From assembly GCF_011603255.1 (NCBI RefSeq), contig NZ_JAANCM010000002.1, positions 186,001-250,000 on the forward strand: 64,000 nt of DNA. Reading direction: 5' to 3'. The notes under the pieces were generated by a model, which did not search any database, was not told where the DNA came from, and worked only from the letters and a program-made list of their open reading frames with translations. A program made the translations under genes and the position numbers. Each line of letters opens with the position of its first letter. Positions within the stretch are counted from its first letter, which is position 1. The DNA is from Ferranicluibacter rubi. GTDB taxonomy: Bacteria; Pseudomonadota; Alphaproteobacteria; Rhizobiales; Rhizobiaceae. Below, in pieces: positions 10,372 to 19,576 of this stretch.

Positions 10372-10588
10372 AAGCGAGAGCGAATTGCGCCTGTTCATAG
10401 GTTTTTCAGGTATGACTTATGGAAAAACAGGCATTTTGGCGGAAAACCGGCCGCCCGAACCGCGGGATCGGCTCGCATTCCCCGGCGTGAACGGTTAAGG
10501 ACCACTTCGTGTCGCCATGCGCGATCGCCAGCGCGATCCGGCGCGGGCGGGCAGGCGGGCACGAAACGGACAGCAGGATAGGAAACAC

Positions 10589-11647
10589 GTGGTCAGAATT
10601 TCCCTCGATCTGATGGGCGGCGATCATGGTCCGCAGGTCATCATCCCCGGCGCCGCCAAGGCGCTCGAGCGGCATCCGGACATCCGATTCGTGCTCTATG
10701 GTCTGGAGGCGGAGTGCCTGCCGATCCTGGAGAAGTACCCGAAGGTCAAGGCGGCAAGCACGTTCCATGCCTGCGAGATCGCCATCGCCATGGACGAGAA
10801 GCCGAGCCAGGCGCTGCGCCGCGGCCGCGGCAAGGCTTCCATGTGGCAGGCGATCGATGCGATCAACCGCAATGAGGCCGACGTCGTCGTCTCCGCCGGC
10901 AATACCGGCGCGCTGATGGCCATGTCCGTCTTCTGCCTGCGCACCATGGCCGGCATCCAGCGTCCGGCGATCGCGGCGATCTGGCCAACGCTCAAGGGCG
11001 AGAGCATCGTTCTCGATGTCGGCGCGACGATCGGCGCCGACGCCCAGCAGCTGATGGATTTCGCCCTGATGGGCGGCGCGATGGCGCGGGCGCTGTTCGA
11101 GATGGAGCGTCCCACCATTGGCCTCCTGAATGTCGGCGTCGAGGAGATGAAGGGCCAGGAGGACGTGAAGGAAGCCGGCCGGCTGATCCGCGAGGCCAAT
11201 CTCGATGGAATCGACTATTTCGGCTTCGTGGAAGGCGACGATATTGGTCGCGGCACGGTAGATGTCGTGGTCACCGAGGGCTTCTCCGGCAATATCGCTC
11301 TGAAGGCCGCCGAGGGCACCGCCCGCCAGATCGCGGAATATCTGCGCGCGGCCATGTCCCGTACTCTTTTGGCCAAGATCGGCTATATACTGGCGAAAGG
11401 CGCCTTCGACCGCCTGCGCGAGAAGATGGATCCGCGCAAGGTCAATGGCGGCGTGTTTCTCGGCCTCAACGGCGTGGTGATCAAGAGCCATGGCGGCGCG
11501 GATGCCGAAGGTTTTGCAGCAGCGATCGATGTCGGTTACGACATGGTCCGAAATGGTTTGAAAGCCAAGATCGAGACCGACTTGGACAAATACCGCGCGA
11601 CCCGGGCCCCCGAAGGGACGCCGACGGGTGCCGGTGGTGAGGTTTGA
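10589..11647 (+). CDS. plsX: phosphate acyltransferase PlsX
   Basis: Makes acyl-phosphate from acyl-ACP for phosphatidic acid synthesis. The GTG start gives [16 protein letters not shown], the conserved N terminus, with AGGATAGGA upstream; 352 residues is the family length. Motifs seen include [19 protein letters not shown] and [10 protein letters not shown]. It lies just ahead of fabH in the usual lipid-synthesis order. Confidence 0.96.
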   Translation: MVRISLDLMGGDHGPQVIIPGAAKALERHPDIRFVLYGLEAECLPILEKYPKVKAASTFHACEIAIAMDEKPSQALRRGRGKASMWQAIDAINRNEADVVVSAGNTGALMAMSVFCLRTMAGIQRPAIAAIWPTLKGESIVLDVGATIGADAQQLMDFALMGGAMARALFEMERPTIGLLNVGVEEMKGQEDVKEAGRLIREANLDGIDYFGFVEGDDIGRGTVDVVVTEGFSGNIALKAAEGTARQIAEYLRAAMSRTLLAKIGYILAKGAFDRLREKMDPRKVNGGVFLGLNGVVIKSHGGADAEGFAAAIDVGYDMVRNGLKAKIETDLDKYRATRAPEGTPTGAGGEV

Positions 11648-11654
11648 CAAAGAC

Positions 11655-12626
11655 ATGATCCGTTCTGTGGTTCGCGGGTTCGGGGCAGCGCTTCCGAAAC
11701 AAGTGGTGACCAATCGTGACCTGGAGGCGAGAGTCGACACGACCGACGAGTGGATCGTGCAGCGAACCGGCATCCGTCAGCGCTACATCGCCGGCGAAGG
11801 CGAGACGACGGCATCGCTCGGCGAAGCCGCCGCACGCGCAGCCCTCGACCGCGCGGGCCTGACGCCGGCCGACATCGACGTCATCATTCTCGCGACCTCG
11901 ACGCCGGACAACACGTTCCCGGCCAGCGCCGTCAATATCCAGGCGCGACTCGGCATGCATCACGGTGCCGCCTTCGACATACAGGCGGTGTGTTCCGGCT
12001 TCGTCTATGCCATGGCCACGGCCGACGCCTATATCCGCGGCGGACTTGCGCGCCGCATCCTCGTCATCGGCGCGGAGACCTTCTCCCGAATCATCGACTG
12101 GAACGATCGCACCACCTGCGTGCTCTTCGGCGACGGTGCCGGCGCCGTGGTTCTGGAGGCCGGGGAGGGCGACGGCACGATCGCGGATCGCGGCATCCTG
12201 ACCGCTCACTTGCGCTCCGACGGTGCCCACCGCGAAAAGCTCTATGTCGATGGCGGCCCGTCCTCCACCGGAACGGTCGGCCACCTGCGCATGGAAGGCC
12301 GCGAGGTCTTCAAGCATGCCGTCGGCATGATCACCGACGTGATCGAGCAGGCCTTCGAGGCCACGGGCACCACGGCCGACGACATCGACTGGCTGGTGCC
12401 CCACCAGGCCAACCGCCGCATCATCGACGGATCGGCAAAGAAGCTCGGCATTCCCCCGGAAAAGGTCGTCATCACCGTCGATCTCCATGGTAACACCTCG
12501 GCCGCCTCCATTCCCCTGGCGTTGAACCAGGCCGCGTCGGACGGGCGCATCAAGCAGGGCGACCTTGTTCTGCTCGAAGCCATGGGCGGCGGTTTCACCT
12601 GGGGCTCCGTCCTCATTCGCTGGTAG
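11655..12626 (+). CDS. fabH: beta-ketoacyl-ACP synthase III
   Basis: Starts fatty-acid elongation by condensing acetyl-CoA with malonyl-ACP. 323 residues. The catalytic triad is visible: Cys in AVCSGF (about 113), His in VPHQANRRI (about 250) and Asn in HGNTSAAS (about 280). The start [14 protein letters not shown] follows the plsX stop by seven bases. Confidence 0.97.
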   Translation: MIRSVVRGFGAALPKQVVTNRDLEARVDTTDEWIVQRTGIRQRYIAGEGETTASLGEAAARAALDRAGLTPADIDVIILATSTPDNTFPASAVNIQARLGMHHGAAFDIQAVCSGFVYAMATADAYIRGGLARRILVIGAETFSRIIDWNDRTTCVLFGDGAGAVVLEAGEGDGTIADRGILTAHLRSDGAHREKLYVDGGPSSTGTVGHLRMEGREVFKHAVGMITDVIEQAFEATGTTADDIDWLVPHQANRRIIDGSAKKLGIPPEKVVITVDLHGNTSAASIPLALNQAASDGRIKQGDLVLLEAMGGGFTWGSVLIRW

Positions 12627-12743
12627 AGGAAAAGCGAGCGGGCGCTGGTAGATGAAAAGCGTTGGGAATGAAGGCCTTGACCCACGTGGTCAACGGCAAT
12701 ACTCTTCTCTGCAATCGATATTCCAGAACATCGGTGGGGGATC

Positions 12744-13082
12744 ATGAGCGGTAAAACGGTAACGAGAGCAGACCTCGCAGAGGCTGTTTTTCGCAAGGTC
12801 GGCCTGTCGCGCACCGAATCCGCCGAACTGGTCGAGACGGTCATTGACGAGATCTGCAACGCCATCGTTCGCGGGGAAAGCGTCAAGCTCTCCTCGTTCG
12901 CGACATTCCAGGTGCGCGACAAGAACGAGCGCATCGGCCGCAACCCGAAGACGGGCGAGGAAGTGCCGATCTCGCCGCGCCGCGTGATGACCTTCAAGGC
13001 CTCCAATGTGCTCAAGCAGCGCGTGCTCAAGGCGCATCTGGCCCGCAAGGCCAAGCAGAAGCCGGTCGCACCGGCACCTTGA
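12744..13082 (+). CDS. ihfA: integration host factor subunit alpha
   Basis: Histone-like DNA-bending protein. 112 residues, slightly longer than in enterics because of a basic Ala/Pro-rich tail. The bacterial DNA-binding signature is clear: [20 protein letters not shown]. It sits 117 bases after fabH. The host integrase of the nearby island would be expected to need IHF, a link that is known for other systems and only inferred here. Confidence 0.96.
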   Translation: MSGKTVTRADLAEAVFRKVGLSRTESAELVETVIDEICNAIVRGESVKLSSFATFQVRDKNERIGRNPKTGEEVPISPRRVMTFKASNVLKQRVLKAHLARKAKQKPVAPAP

Positions 13083-13285
13083 GGGCGCACCGTGCCGGCG
13101 AGTTTCGCGGCACCGAACGGACGCATCTGTTTTTTCCGGTTGAAAACCTTCGCCTAAGCCGTTGAAAGACGGCCCGATTGTGCGATCATGCCCCACAGAG
13201 CGGATCGTCGTCCCGAATCGGGACATGGCGGCACCCGGCCACGGCTTTCAAGGCTCGTGGCGCACCTGGCGTGATTGAGGACGAT

Positions 13286-13828
13286 ATGGACAAGAGCCCG
13301 GATGCGTTTCGCACGATCAGCGAAGTCGCCGACGATCTCGACCTGCCGCAGCACGTGCTGCGCTTTTGGGAGACGCGGTTCATCCAGATCAAGCCGATGA
13401 AGCGGGGCGGGGGCAGACGCTATTACCGGCCCGAGGATGTGGACCTGCTGAAGGGCATCCGCCACCTGCTTTACGACCATGGCTACACCATCAAGGGCGT
13501 GCAGAAGCTTTTGAAGATGAACGGCAACAAGTTCGTGGCGGCGATCGCCAGCGGCGACCTTGCCACCGTCGAGGCGCTGGCCGCAGCCAGCAACGACGAA
13601 GCGCCGTCGCAGCAGCAGCCTAAGGTCGGCATGCCCGACGACGACCAGATCGTCGGCCGCGCCAAACTCCCCACCAGCCGTCGCTTCTTCTCCTTCGGCA
13701 ACGGCACCGACGACATGCCCGAAGTCTCCGTCGGGAAGACCTCCGTTAACAAGGAAGACCGGGCTCTGCTGCAGGAGGCACTGTATGATTTGTTGGAGTG
13801 CAAGCGGCTGTTGGATCAGGTTCGTTGA
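13286..13828 (+). CDS. MerR family transcriptional regulator
   Basis: 180 residues. The MerR winged helix begins [25 protein letters not shown] and continues with [36 protein letters not shown]. The start follows TTGAGGACGAT. plsX-fabH-ihfA-merR is a conserved order in Rhizobiales. The C-terminal half is low-complexity with no evident ligand domain. Confidence 0.9.
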   Translation: MDKSPDAFRTISEVADDLDLPQHVLRFWETRFIQIKPMKRGGGRRYYRPEDVDLLKGIRHLLYDHGYTIKGVQKLLKMNGNKFVAAIASGDLATVEALAAASNDEAPSQQQPKVGMPDDDQIVGRAKLPTSRRFFSFGNGTDDMPEVSVGKTSVNKEDRALLQEALYDLLECKRLLDQVR

Positions 13829-14073
13829 AGCCAGCGCGTGAATAGGTGCTTGCATAGCACACGACAGTGAGCATCAACATTCCACACGTCGTCCCGTTTT
13901 GCTGTTTGCATATATTTCGTCGGTTGCGAACCTCTCGTCCGTCATCCCGGACTTGATCTGAAATGACGGGGTTGAGGATTCGCCTGCGTCCAACGATGAC
14001 AAGTGAGTACGGTGCAGAGCTTGCCTATCGCGAGGCCAGCAAACAACGGTGCCGGCTGGCAAGTGGCGTCATC

Positions 14074-14466
14074 CTATCTCGGCAACGGCTTCGGCCGGGA
14101 CGGGAAAGCTCCTTTTGCCTCATGAGCGCGCACTGTCGCGTTTGCGTACTTTGGTGGTCTCTGGGCTTTGACTTGGGTCGGCGCTGGACGCGGCACCCGT
14201 CGCCATCCATTCATCGTCATGCATTGGCGGACGAATTGATCTGCGGCAATAGCGTTTCCAAGCGCGTTGCCAATAGCGGCACCCGTAACATAGGATTGGC
14301 TTCCGTACGCAATGTAACCCGTCTGCGTACTTGAGGACATCATTTGGCATTGAGCCTCCACCATTTCCATATTCGGCGGGTTGGGCACAATCGGAACGTA
14401 CATATAATTCGTTTGGCAAGCCGATAGCGTGGCAGCGCAAAGTGCTGCAATTACGATGTTTTTCAC
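14074..14466 (-). CDS. hypothetical lipoprotein
   Basis: 130 residues from a GTG preceded by GGGGGA. A signal peptide MKNIVIAALCAATLSAC ends in a lipobox, so the mature protein starts with lipidated Cys17. A small glycine-rich stretch (GAAIGNALGNAIA) could cross or associate with a membrane, and a Pro/Arg/Lys-rich tail follows. No family recognised. It lies in the chromosomal flank next to attL. Confidence 0.65.
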   Translation of the reverse strand: MKNIVIAALCAATLSACQTNYMYVPIVPNPPNMEMVEAQCQMMSSSTQTGYIAYGSQSYVTGAAIGNALGNAIAADQFVRQCMTMNGWRRVPRPAPTQVKAQRPPKYANATVRAHEAKGAFPSRPKPLPR

Positions 14467-14719
14467 AAAATTCCCCCATACTTTACGGGGAAAAGAATAA
14501 CTGCACGCTTACGTATTGCAAGCGGAATACACCTTTACCGGGAGGTTTGGGCGCGCGTGCTTAACGTGCTCCACTCGTTCCTGAGCACACGCCGAATCGG
14601 CTCGATAGACATCAGCTCAAAAATTTCGTGGGGTGAGGTGCAATCGCTATCAGCAACAGCCTTGCTGTCCCGAGGAGCCCTGGGGGAGCTCTATTCAACC
14701 ACTCAAATGGTTGATCTAA

Positions 14720-14767
14720 ATGGTCGGAATGGCCGGATTCGAACCGACGACCCCTTGACCCCCAGTC
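14720..14767. repeat. attL: 3' fragment of tRNA-Pro(GGG)
   Basis: These 48 bases are identical to 31177-31224, which is the 3' part of the intact tRNA-Pro gene from the anticodon loop to CCA. Identity stops abruptly at 14768. This is the left junction of the integrated element; the integrase starts 148 bases further in. Confidence 0.93.
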
Positions 14768-14884
14768 TAAAAGAACCTCTTTTATAGCCATTCCTAGCAT
14801 TGGATCGCATAGCTTTATCTGTTGTAATTGCAACGTAATCCAACCGATGTCCCCTTGACTGATACGGGCTACCTGCCAATATGC

Positions 14885-14901
14885 TGGCTACAATGTGGCT
14901 A
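14885..14901. repeat. left subterminal 17-bp repeat, candidate integrase arm site
   Basis: TGGCTACAATGTGGCTA is repeated exactly at 31113-31129, just inside the other end, in the same orientation. Each copy contains TGGCTA twice, 11 bases apart. Position and internal repetition fit integrase arm-type or excisionase sites. Confidence 0.5.
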
Positions 14902-14914
14902 TAAAAGGTTGGGC

Positions 14915-16156
14915 ATGGGAAAACTGAAGATCACGGCAGCGAGCGTTTCAGAGGTCATGGGGAGCGCGCTACCAGCGACGACGACATTCTTCTTCGACGA
15001 GGATCTAGCAGGGTTTGGCTTCTATAGAACGGCCGCCGGCACTGGCACGTATTTCGTGGAATACAGGCCTGTCGCAGGTGGCACGAAGCGGCGGGTGAAG
15101 TTGGGTAGGGTAGGGACGTTGAAGCCGGCCGAGGCCAGGGAGGCTGCTCGCAAGGCTGTCGCGCACGCTGGCCTTGGCAAGGACTTGGCCAAGGAGCGGA
15201 CTGACCATCGTGCGAGCGTAAGCGTGAAGGCACTCGTTGACACCTACATCGATGAGTTTGTCGCGACCAACCGCAAGGCGTCATCGGTCGAGTTCTATCG
15301 CACGATTGCCAAGAAGCATGTCGAGCCGCGGCTCGGATCGATGAAGGCTGTTGGTGTTACCCGCGTTGACGTCCAGCGCGCGCATAGTGCGATGTCGAAG
15401 GAGGCAAGGGTATCGGCGAACCGCGCGATGAAACTGCTGTCCGCTGCGTACGGATGGGGCGCGAAACACGGATATGTGCAAGAGGGGTTCAATCCAGCCT
15501 CAGGCGTCGATTTGAACAAGGAACAGGGCCGCGAGCGGTTCTTGTCAGAAACAGAAATGGCACGTTTGGGTGAAGCGATGCGCGAGGCAGAGACGGTAGG
15601 GTTCGAGGCCGTTGTGTCAAAGGCAAAACACGCGCCGAAAGGCCAGCGCAGCGTCATGCATCCATCAGTGACTGGCGCAATTCGGTTGCTAATGTTGACA
15701 GGCATGCGCCTGCGCGAAGTCCTGCATTTGCGCTGGGATGAAGTTGATGTTCAACGCGGCCTGCTCTTTCTGCCCGACAGCAAGACTGGCCGCCGCACGA
15801 TCGTTCTCTCGGCGGCAGCGGTCGAGGTTCTAGCCGGCCTGCCAAAGATCGGTATCTATGTCGTCGCGGGAGACAGTGCTGGACTGCCTGACGAAAAGCC
15901 GCGTGCGGATCTAAAGCGCCCGTGGACGGCCATTACCAAGCGAGCCGGTCTTGATGGGCTGCGGATACATGACTTGAGACATTCGTTCGCTTCGGTAGGT
16001 GCCTGGTCCGGTCTCGGGCTTCCCGTCATCGGCAAGTTGCTCGGCCATTCTGATGCGAAGACGACTCAGAGATACGCGCATCTGGACGCAGATTCGTCCC
16101 GACGCGCTGCAGACGCTATCGCCTCTCAGATTTCAACGGCCATGGGGGTGAAGTGA
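14915..16156 (+). CDS. int: site-specific tyrosine integrase (P4-type)
   Basis: Catalyses insertion and excision of the island at tRNA-Pro. 413 residues: an N-terminal arm-binding domain (FGFYRTAAGTGTYFVEYR), a core-binding SAM-like domain (about 100-190), and a C-terminal catalytic domain. Catalytic residues seen: Arg about 265 in LTGMRLREVLHLRW, His352 and Arg355 in HDLRHSFAS, His378 in LLGHSDAKTTQRYAHL, with nucleophile Tyr387. The start MGKLKITAAS is preferred over an upstream frame with no family similarity. Confidence 0.95.
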   Translation: MGKLKITAASVSEVMGSALPATTTFFFDEDLAGFGFYRTAAGTGTYFVEYRPVAGGTKRRVKLGRVGTLKPAEAREAARKAVAHAGLGKDLAKERTDHRASVSVKALVDTYIDEFVATNRKASSVEFYRTIAKKHVEPRLGSMKAVGVTRVDVQRAHSAMSKEARVSANRAMKLLSAAYGWGAKHGYVQEGFNPASGVDLNKEQGRERFLSETEMARLGEAMREAETVGFEAVVSKAKHAPKGQRSVMHPSVTGAIRLLMLTGMRLREVLHLRWDEVDVQRGLLFLPDSKTGRRTIVLSAAAVEVLAGLPKIGIYVVAGDSAGLPDEKPRADLKRPWTAITKRAGLDGLRIHDLRHSFASVGAWSGLGLPVIGKLLGHSDAKTTQRYAHLDADSSRRAADAIASQISTAMGVK

Positions 16157-16545
16157 TGGCGGCGCTTCCGTTTCCGTACAGCCAAGCGGCAAACGCGATC
16201 GAGAACGCGATATGGGAGGGTAGGGCAGAGGAGGCCCTGCAGAAGCTTATTCACGCTCTCAGGCAAAAGCCGGACGACCGAGCCGTGAGGCATGCCGCGG
16301 CCAACTGGATCGAGCGCATCGGATTGCCGCCAGGTGCGCAGAAACGCCTGCGCAATGGCAATCCGGAACTGCCGGAAGACTGGCTGGATATCTCGCAAAT
16401 GTTCGGTGAACTGCAGGGTGCGGGACGCACATATGCAGAGGCCGAGGCAAAGACCGCCGCCCACTTCGGATGTAGCAATCGCCATGTGCAAAGGTGTGTC
16501 GCCGAATGGAGAAGGGCGTCGGCTTACCGCGAGGAAGAGGAGTAA
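16156..16545 (+). CDS. hypothetical protein with C-terminal HTH-like segment
   Basis: 129 residues; the ATG overlaps the integrase stop, so the two are coupled. Residues about 30-60 form a short helical repeat (LIHALRQKPDDRAVRHAAANWI). The C terminus AAHFGCSNRHVQRCVAEWRRA looks like a helix-turn-helix with a recognition helix. Its place between int and the AlpA-like gene suggests a regulatory or recombination-directionality role (inference). Confidence 0.7.
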   Translation: MAALPFPYSQAANAIENAIWEGRAEEALQKLIHALRQKPDDRAVRHAAANWIERIGLPPGAQKRLRNGNPELPEDWLDISQMFGELQGAGRTYAEAEAKTAAHFGCSNRHVQRCVAEWRRASAYREEEE

Positions 16546-16625
16546 CCGAACGAAGTTCAAACATCGTGCGGCTGATTCTTCGGGCGTCCAAGCGCATATA
16601 CCATCATCCAACACGGAGGGCGCGA

Positions 16626-16838
16626 ATGACAAAGAATCTAAGGGTACAGCAGGCGGCGGAATATCTGGGCCTGTCGAAATCATTTCTGGACAAAGCCAGG
16701 TGCTACGGCGGCGGTCCCGTTTTCGCAAAGCTTGGGTCGAGCGTGATCTACTCCACGGCTGATCTCGACTCATGGGTTGCAGAGCGTCGCGTAATCGCCG
16801 CGAACGATAACCGTCCGACCGTGAAGGTGAGCGCATGA
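16626..16838 (+). CDS. AlpA-like / excisionase-family HTH protein
   Basis: 70 residues. MerR-type short HTH: LRVQQAAEYLGLSKSFLDKARCYGGGPVFAKLGSSVIYSTADLDSWVAER, the pattern of AlpA/HTH_17 proteins that direct excision or activate satellite genes. CGGAGG lies just upstream. It overlaps the next gene by four bases. In PICI-type satellites AlpA is the master activator; that role here is inferred from position. Confidence 0.85.
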   Translation: MTKNLRVQQAAEYLGLSKSFLDKARCYGGGPVFAKLGSSVIYSTADLDSWVAERRVIAANDNRPTVKVSA

Positions 16839-17068
16839 GCAAGAAGCCTTGGGCGATCCGACATTTCACAATCTTGCTGGCTGTGGCTCCCGACTTTGTG
16901 CATGCCGATTTCGACGTAGAGCTTAATGACGGCAATGCATTTCGCCACGTGAAGCTAAGTCACGACGGCCAGCGGTTTCGTCTCGAGGGATTTACAGCCG
17001 GGCCTGATCTGACCGGTGAAGTACTAACGGCCGCGCTTGCTAAGCGGTTCGACGCACCGCCCGCTTAG
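16835..17068 (+). CDS. small hypothetical protein
   Basis: 77 residues, translationally coupled to the AlpA-like gene by an ATGA overlap. Predicted mixed alpha/beta with no transmembrane segment or known motif. The acidic segment DFDVELNDGNAFRHVKL resembles small phage-accessory proteins only in general character. Function unknown. Confidence 0.6.
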   Translation: MSKKPWAIRHFTILLAVAPDFVHADFDVELNDGNAFRHVKLSHDGQRFRLEGFTAGPDLTGEVLTAALAKRFDAPPA

Positions 17069-17155
17069 CAGGCAACAATTACCCCCATTCAACCCTCAAC
17101 CACCCTGCCGGCCCATGCCGGCGGGCGCGCCGTCGTGCGCCAACATGGAGATAAC

Positions 17156-17374
17156 ATGAAGATTCTCTACGCTCATCCTACGAAGGAGAAAGGCGATCGC
17201 ACCTGTGTCGCCTTCGTCGATGTCGAGCTCAACGAGCATATCCGCCTTTACGGATTACGCCTCATTCGCCAGCCCGACGGCAACCACGTCATCTGCGCCC
17301 CGCAGGCGGGTCACAGGCGCACCTCCACCTTTAGCCAACCGGATGGCCGAGCGGCTTACCGCGATGGCGCTTGA
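17156..17374 (+). CDS. small hypothetical protein, possible frameshift near its C terminus
   Basis: 72 residues beginning MKILYAHPTKEKGDRTCVAFVDVEL, preceded by GGAG. The frame ends TSTFSQPDGRAAYRDGA. Dropping one base around 17331-17336 would instead continue as a helix-rich tail (ANRMAERLTAMALEAYQVA) ending at 17408, overlapping the next gene's start, as coupled genes usually do. The extended form looks like the intact C terminus. No function recognised. Confidence 0.6.
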   Translation: MKILYAHPTKEKGDRTCVAFVDVELNEHIRLYGLRLIRQPDGNHVICAPQAGHRRTSTFSQPDGRAAYRDGA

Positions 17375-17394
17375 GGCCTATCAGGTGGCTGCCC

Positions 17395-18606
17395 ATGAGC
17401 GAGCCTAAGATCCCAAAGCCAGAGAGCCTCGAGGCCAAGTTCCGTCTGCTCACGCTCGCGCCGCTCGATAAGCGTATGAAGCGCAAGCATCTGGCCGTCT
17501 ACGGCTTCATCCTTGACTGGTTTCACAGCAAGTATGGCGACGCCCTGGCCAGCGTCCGGCACGTTGCTGACACGTTGAAAGAGCGAGATCCGGCGGGCGT
17601 CGGTCTTTACCTCGGTGACGTGCATGCCGCCCTCACAGATTTGGTTGCTTGGGGATATCTTAGCCAAGAGCTAGGCAAAGGCCGCCGGGCCAGCCGATAC
17701 GTGCCGATCTGGGAAAAAGCCTGTAGTGTTCGCAAAATTCCGAACGCTGCAGAGGATGAGCCTAGCGTTCGGGAAAACCAGAACACAAGCGTTCGGGAAA
17801 CTCCGAACGCTACGGCCGATAGCGTTCAGAAAACACCGAACGAAGACCCACCTACTGGACCCGGTCACAAGACCCGGGGACATGTAGTGGAAGATATATT
17901 CGAAGCCGCGCCGGTGGCGCCGCCCACGGCTGGCCTGTCGGCCGCCGTAGCGGGACCGGCTTCGGGAGATGGATTTGATGAATTCTGGAAAGCTTGGCCG
18001 CGGAAACACGGCATCAAAAAAGCCCGGGCAGAATGGAAGAAGATACTCAGCGACGTCGACATTGTAATTGAGGTGGCTGGAGACTGGGCTCGACATTATG
18101 AGAAACACGGCACAGACAAGAAGTGGATTCCTGAGCCTGCCAACTGGCTTGCCGGAGAGCGATGGCTAGAAGACCTACCTCTCATCCATGACGACGCGAA
18201 AGGTGCAGCGATCGCGAAGTCAAAGGCTAATGCGAAGCCGAAAGCAAAGCCGGAGCCTGTGTTTGAGAACGATAACACCCCAGGCCCGTTGGTGATGGAC
18301 GTTGGCCCGTTCACCCCATTCGGTACGTTCCACGCGACAATAGAGGATGCACGCGTTGAGGAAGTAGGTCCGCAAACTCAGAAAGTCGTGCTCGACCTGT
18401 CATGGGGGGCGCCCGGTTGGGACGCTCAGCATACGCTCTACTACGTCCACCCTGATCCAAAAATCCAGCAGCGGGGGAGGGACTTCATTGCTATCCTTGG
18501 CGAATGTATTGGCGAGGAAATCACAGACACCAACCAGCTGGTTGGAAAAGCTGTGCAGTGCATCGTCAACAACAAGCTCGCAATCTCTTATCGGAAGGCG
18601 GCCTAA
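17395..18606 (+). CDS. phage/satellite replication protein (lambda-O-like)
   Basis: 403 residues. Residues about 10-105 look like a winged-helix DNA-binding domain (HLAVYGFILDWFHSKYGDALASVRHVADTL). Residues 111-150 contain four copies of an octad S-V-R-[KE]-x-P-N-A encoded by 24-bp repeats. Residues about 195-245 carry the FDEFWKAWPRKHGIKKARAEWKK motif common in phage replication proteins. An acidic Ala/Lys linker and a beta-rich C terminus follow. The arrangement mirrors lambda O, whose origin iterons lie inside the gene. Assignment is by domain pattern and context. Confidence 0.72.
   Translation: MSEPKIPKPESLEAKFRLLTLAPLDKRMKRKHLAVYGFILDWFHSKYGDALASVRHVADTLKERDPAGVGLYLGDVHAALTDLVAWGYLSQELGKGRRASRYVPIWEKACSVRKIPNAAEDEPSVRENQNTSVRETPNATADSVQKTPNEDPPTGPGHKTRGHVVEDIFEAAPVAPPTAGLSAAVAGPASGDGFDEFWKAWPRKHGIKKARAEWKKILSDVDIVIEVAGDWARHYEKHGTDKKWIPEPANWLAGERWLEDLPLIHDDAKGAAIAKSKANAKPKAKPEPVFENDNTPGPLVMDVGPFTPFGTFHATIEDARVEEVGPQTQKVVLDLSWGAPGWDAQHTLYYVHPDPKIQQRGRDFIAILGECIGEEITDTNQLVGKAVQCIVNNKLAISYRKAA
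17725..17844. repeat. four 24-bp iteron-like repeats inside the replication gene (candidate origin)
   Basis: Units start at 17725, 17764, 17788 and 17821; the middle two are contiguous. Each has the form AGCGTTCG-n8-CCGAACGC(T) with inverted-repeat symmetry; the unit at 17788 is a perfect 9-6-9 palindrome (AGCGTTCGG / CCGAACGCT). All spacings are multiples of three, so each encodes one protein octad. Candidate binding sites for the encoded protein. Confidence 0.65.
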
Positions 18607-18863
18607 TGGATACCGCAGAACTTTACCGAGCCGTTCGCGAAGGCTTCACCGACGCTCTCGAGGACCGCAAGCCCGCGCCGCAGATGGTGGCAATCTCACC
18701 GTTTGATGCGTTCGACGAGGACGATGAGCCTGTTCGGGTGATCGGTATTGTCGATGACCCGGAATTCCTGAAGTTCATCGTCATCGTAGAGGAGGAAGGC
18801 GGCGAAATCTTCCCGCTAGCCTGCCGGAGTGTTTACCGGCGGAAGAGCGGGGAGAGCGGGTGA
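18606..18863 (+). CDS. small hypothetical protein
   Basis: 85 residues; the ATG overlaps the replication gene's stop by one base. Strongly acidic in the middle (FDAFDEDDEPVRVIGIVDDPEFLKFIVIVEEEGG) with alternating hydrophobic strands. No known motif. Coupling to the replication gene suggests a role in replication or its control (inference). Confidence 0.6.
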   Translation: MDTAELYRAVREGFTDALEDRKPAPQMVAISPFDAFDEDDEPVRVIGIVDDPEFLKFIVIVEEEGGEIFPLACRSVYRRKSGESG

Positions 18864-18903
18864 AGGTTCAAACGCAACGATCTGGCGGCGATAATCTCTA
18901 AGA

Positions 18904-19335
18904 TCATTGCAAGTCCGCTCGGTGCTTCCGGAGAAAATCACGCAAATTCACGAACGTCGTTTCCTGATGAATGGCAGCCGAAACCTTCGACTTCATTCCA
19001 AGATCACCATTGATGTGTTTTAGAATGTCGATGAGGAAGCGCTCCGCAATCTTGCCGCTCCTTCCCGATGCAGCTTTGTCTAGAACGATAGCGGAAGCCA
19101 GTTCAAGTTCATTGAGGAGGTTGCGAAAGCTGTGTTCCCACGTTTTGTGAGACGGCATATCAGCACTTGCCGATCGGCCGACCTCTTCAATGCTACTTCT
19201 GATATTCGAGCAAATCGTAAGAACGATTGACGCAGAGGCATACGATCTGTCGCGCCTCATTTGCCAAACAACGAATCCAACGCCGCTAATTGTTGCGGCG
19301 TTGGCTAGCGTTCCAACGACTTCGAGCCAGTTCAA
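18904..19335 (-). CDS. hypothetical membrane-anchored protein
   Basis: 143 residues. One predicted N-terminal membrane segment (about 5-25: VVGTLANAATISGVGFVVW) followed by a basic QMRRDR stop-transfer and a helical cytoplasmic domain. This resembles short single-TM proteins often found as phage or island cargo. The gene is on the opposite strand to the replication operon and overlaps the next reverse gene by four bases. Confidence 0.6.
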   Translation of the reverse strand: MNWLEVVGTLANAATISGVGFVVWQMRRDRSYASASIVLTICSNIRSSIEEVGRSASADMPSHKTWEHSFRNLLNELELASAIVLDKAASGRSGKIAERFLIDILKHINGDLGMKSKVSAAIHQETTFVNLRDFLRKHRADLQ

Positions 19336-19529
19336 GGCTTTTTTGCTTCACTTGCAGACTGCTGTTGCTGCGTCGGTGCCTCCGCCGGCGCAACTGGTAC
19401 TTTAAGTTGCTGAGTGAGGTGTTGCGTCGTCAGCCCTTTATCGACTGGGACGCCTATCATTTTCGTCAGGTGCGGCGTCGATAATGAGTCGCCCACGAAC
19501 ACTCTAGGTCTGTCATTATTGCTCATCAT
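19332..19529 (-). CDS. small hypothetical protein
   Basis: 65 residues from MMSNNDRPRVFVGDSLSTPHL, with GAGGGAAC upstream. The tail is rich in Pro, Gln and Ala. Its stop overlaps the start of the membrane protein, so the pair forms one reverse operon. No family recognised. Confidence 0.5.
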   Translation of the reverse strand: MMSNNDRPRVFVGDSLSTPHLTKMIGVPVDKGLTTQHLTQQLKVPVAPAEAPTQQQQSASEAKKP

Positions 19530-19576
19530 GTTCCCTCGAATATGAAACGGCGGGGTTTCCCCCGCCGCTGTCTCGC

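Larger units (their letters stand above)
14467..14914. other. intergenic region holding attL
   Basis: No convincing gene. It contains the old chromosomal DNA downstream of tRNA-Pro, the 48-bp tRNA fragment (14720-14767) and the first part of the island ahead of the integrase. An open frame across it translates the tRNA fragment and is not a gene. Confidence 0.6.

Noticed and set aside
14557-14787. Small open frame across attL
   Set aside because: Its C-terminal part is the translated tRNA-Pro fragment (NGRNGRIRTDDPLTP), a well-known artefact.
17725-17844. Reading the repeats as a CRISPR array or LexA boxes
   Set aside because: Units are in-frame within a gene, have no unique spacers, and are inverted rather than the GTTC-N7-GTTC direct repeat used by alphaproteobacterial LexA.
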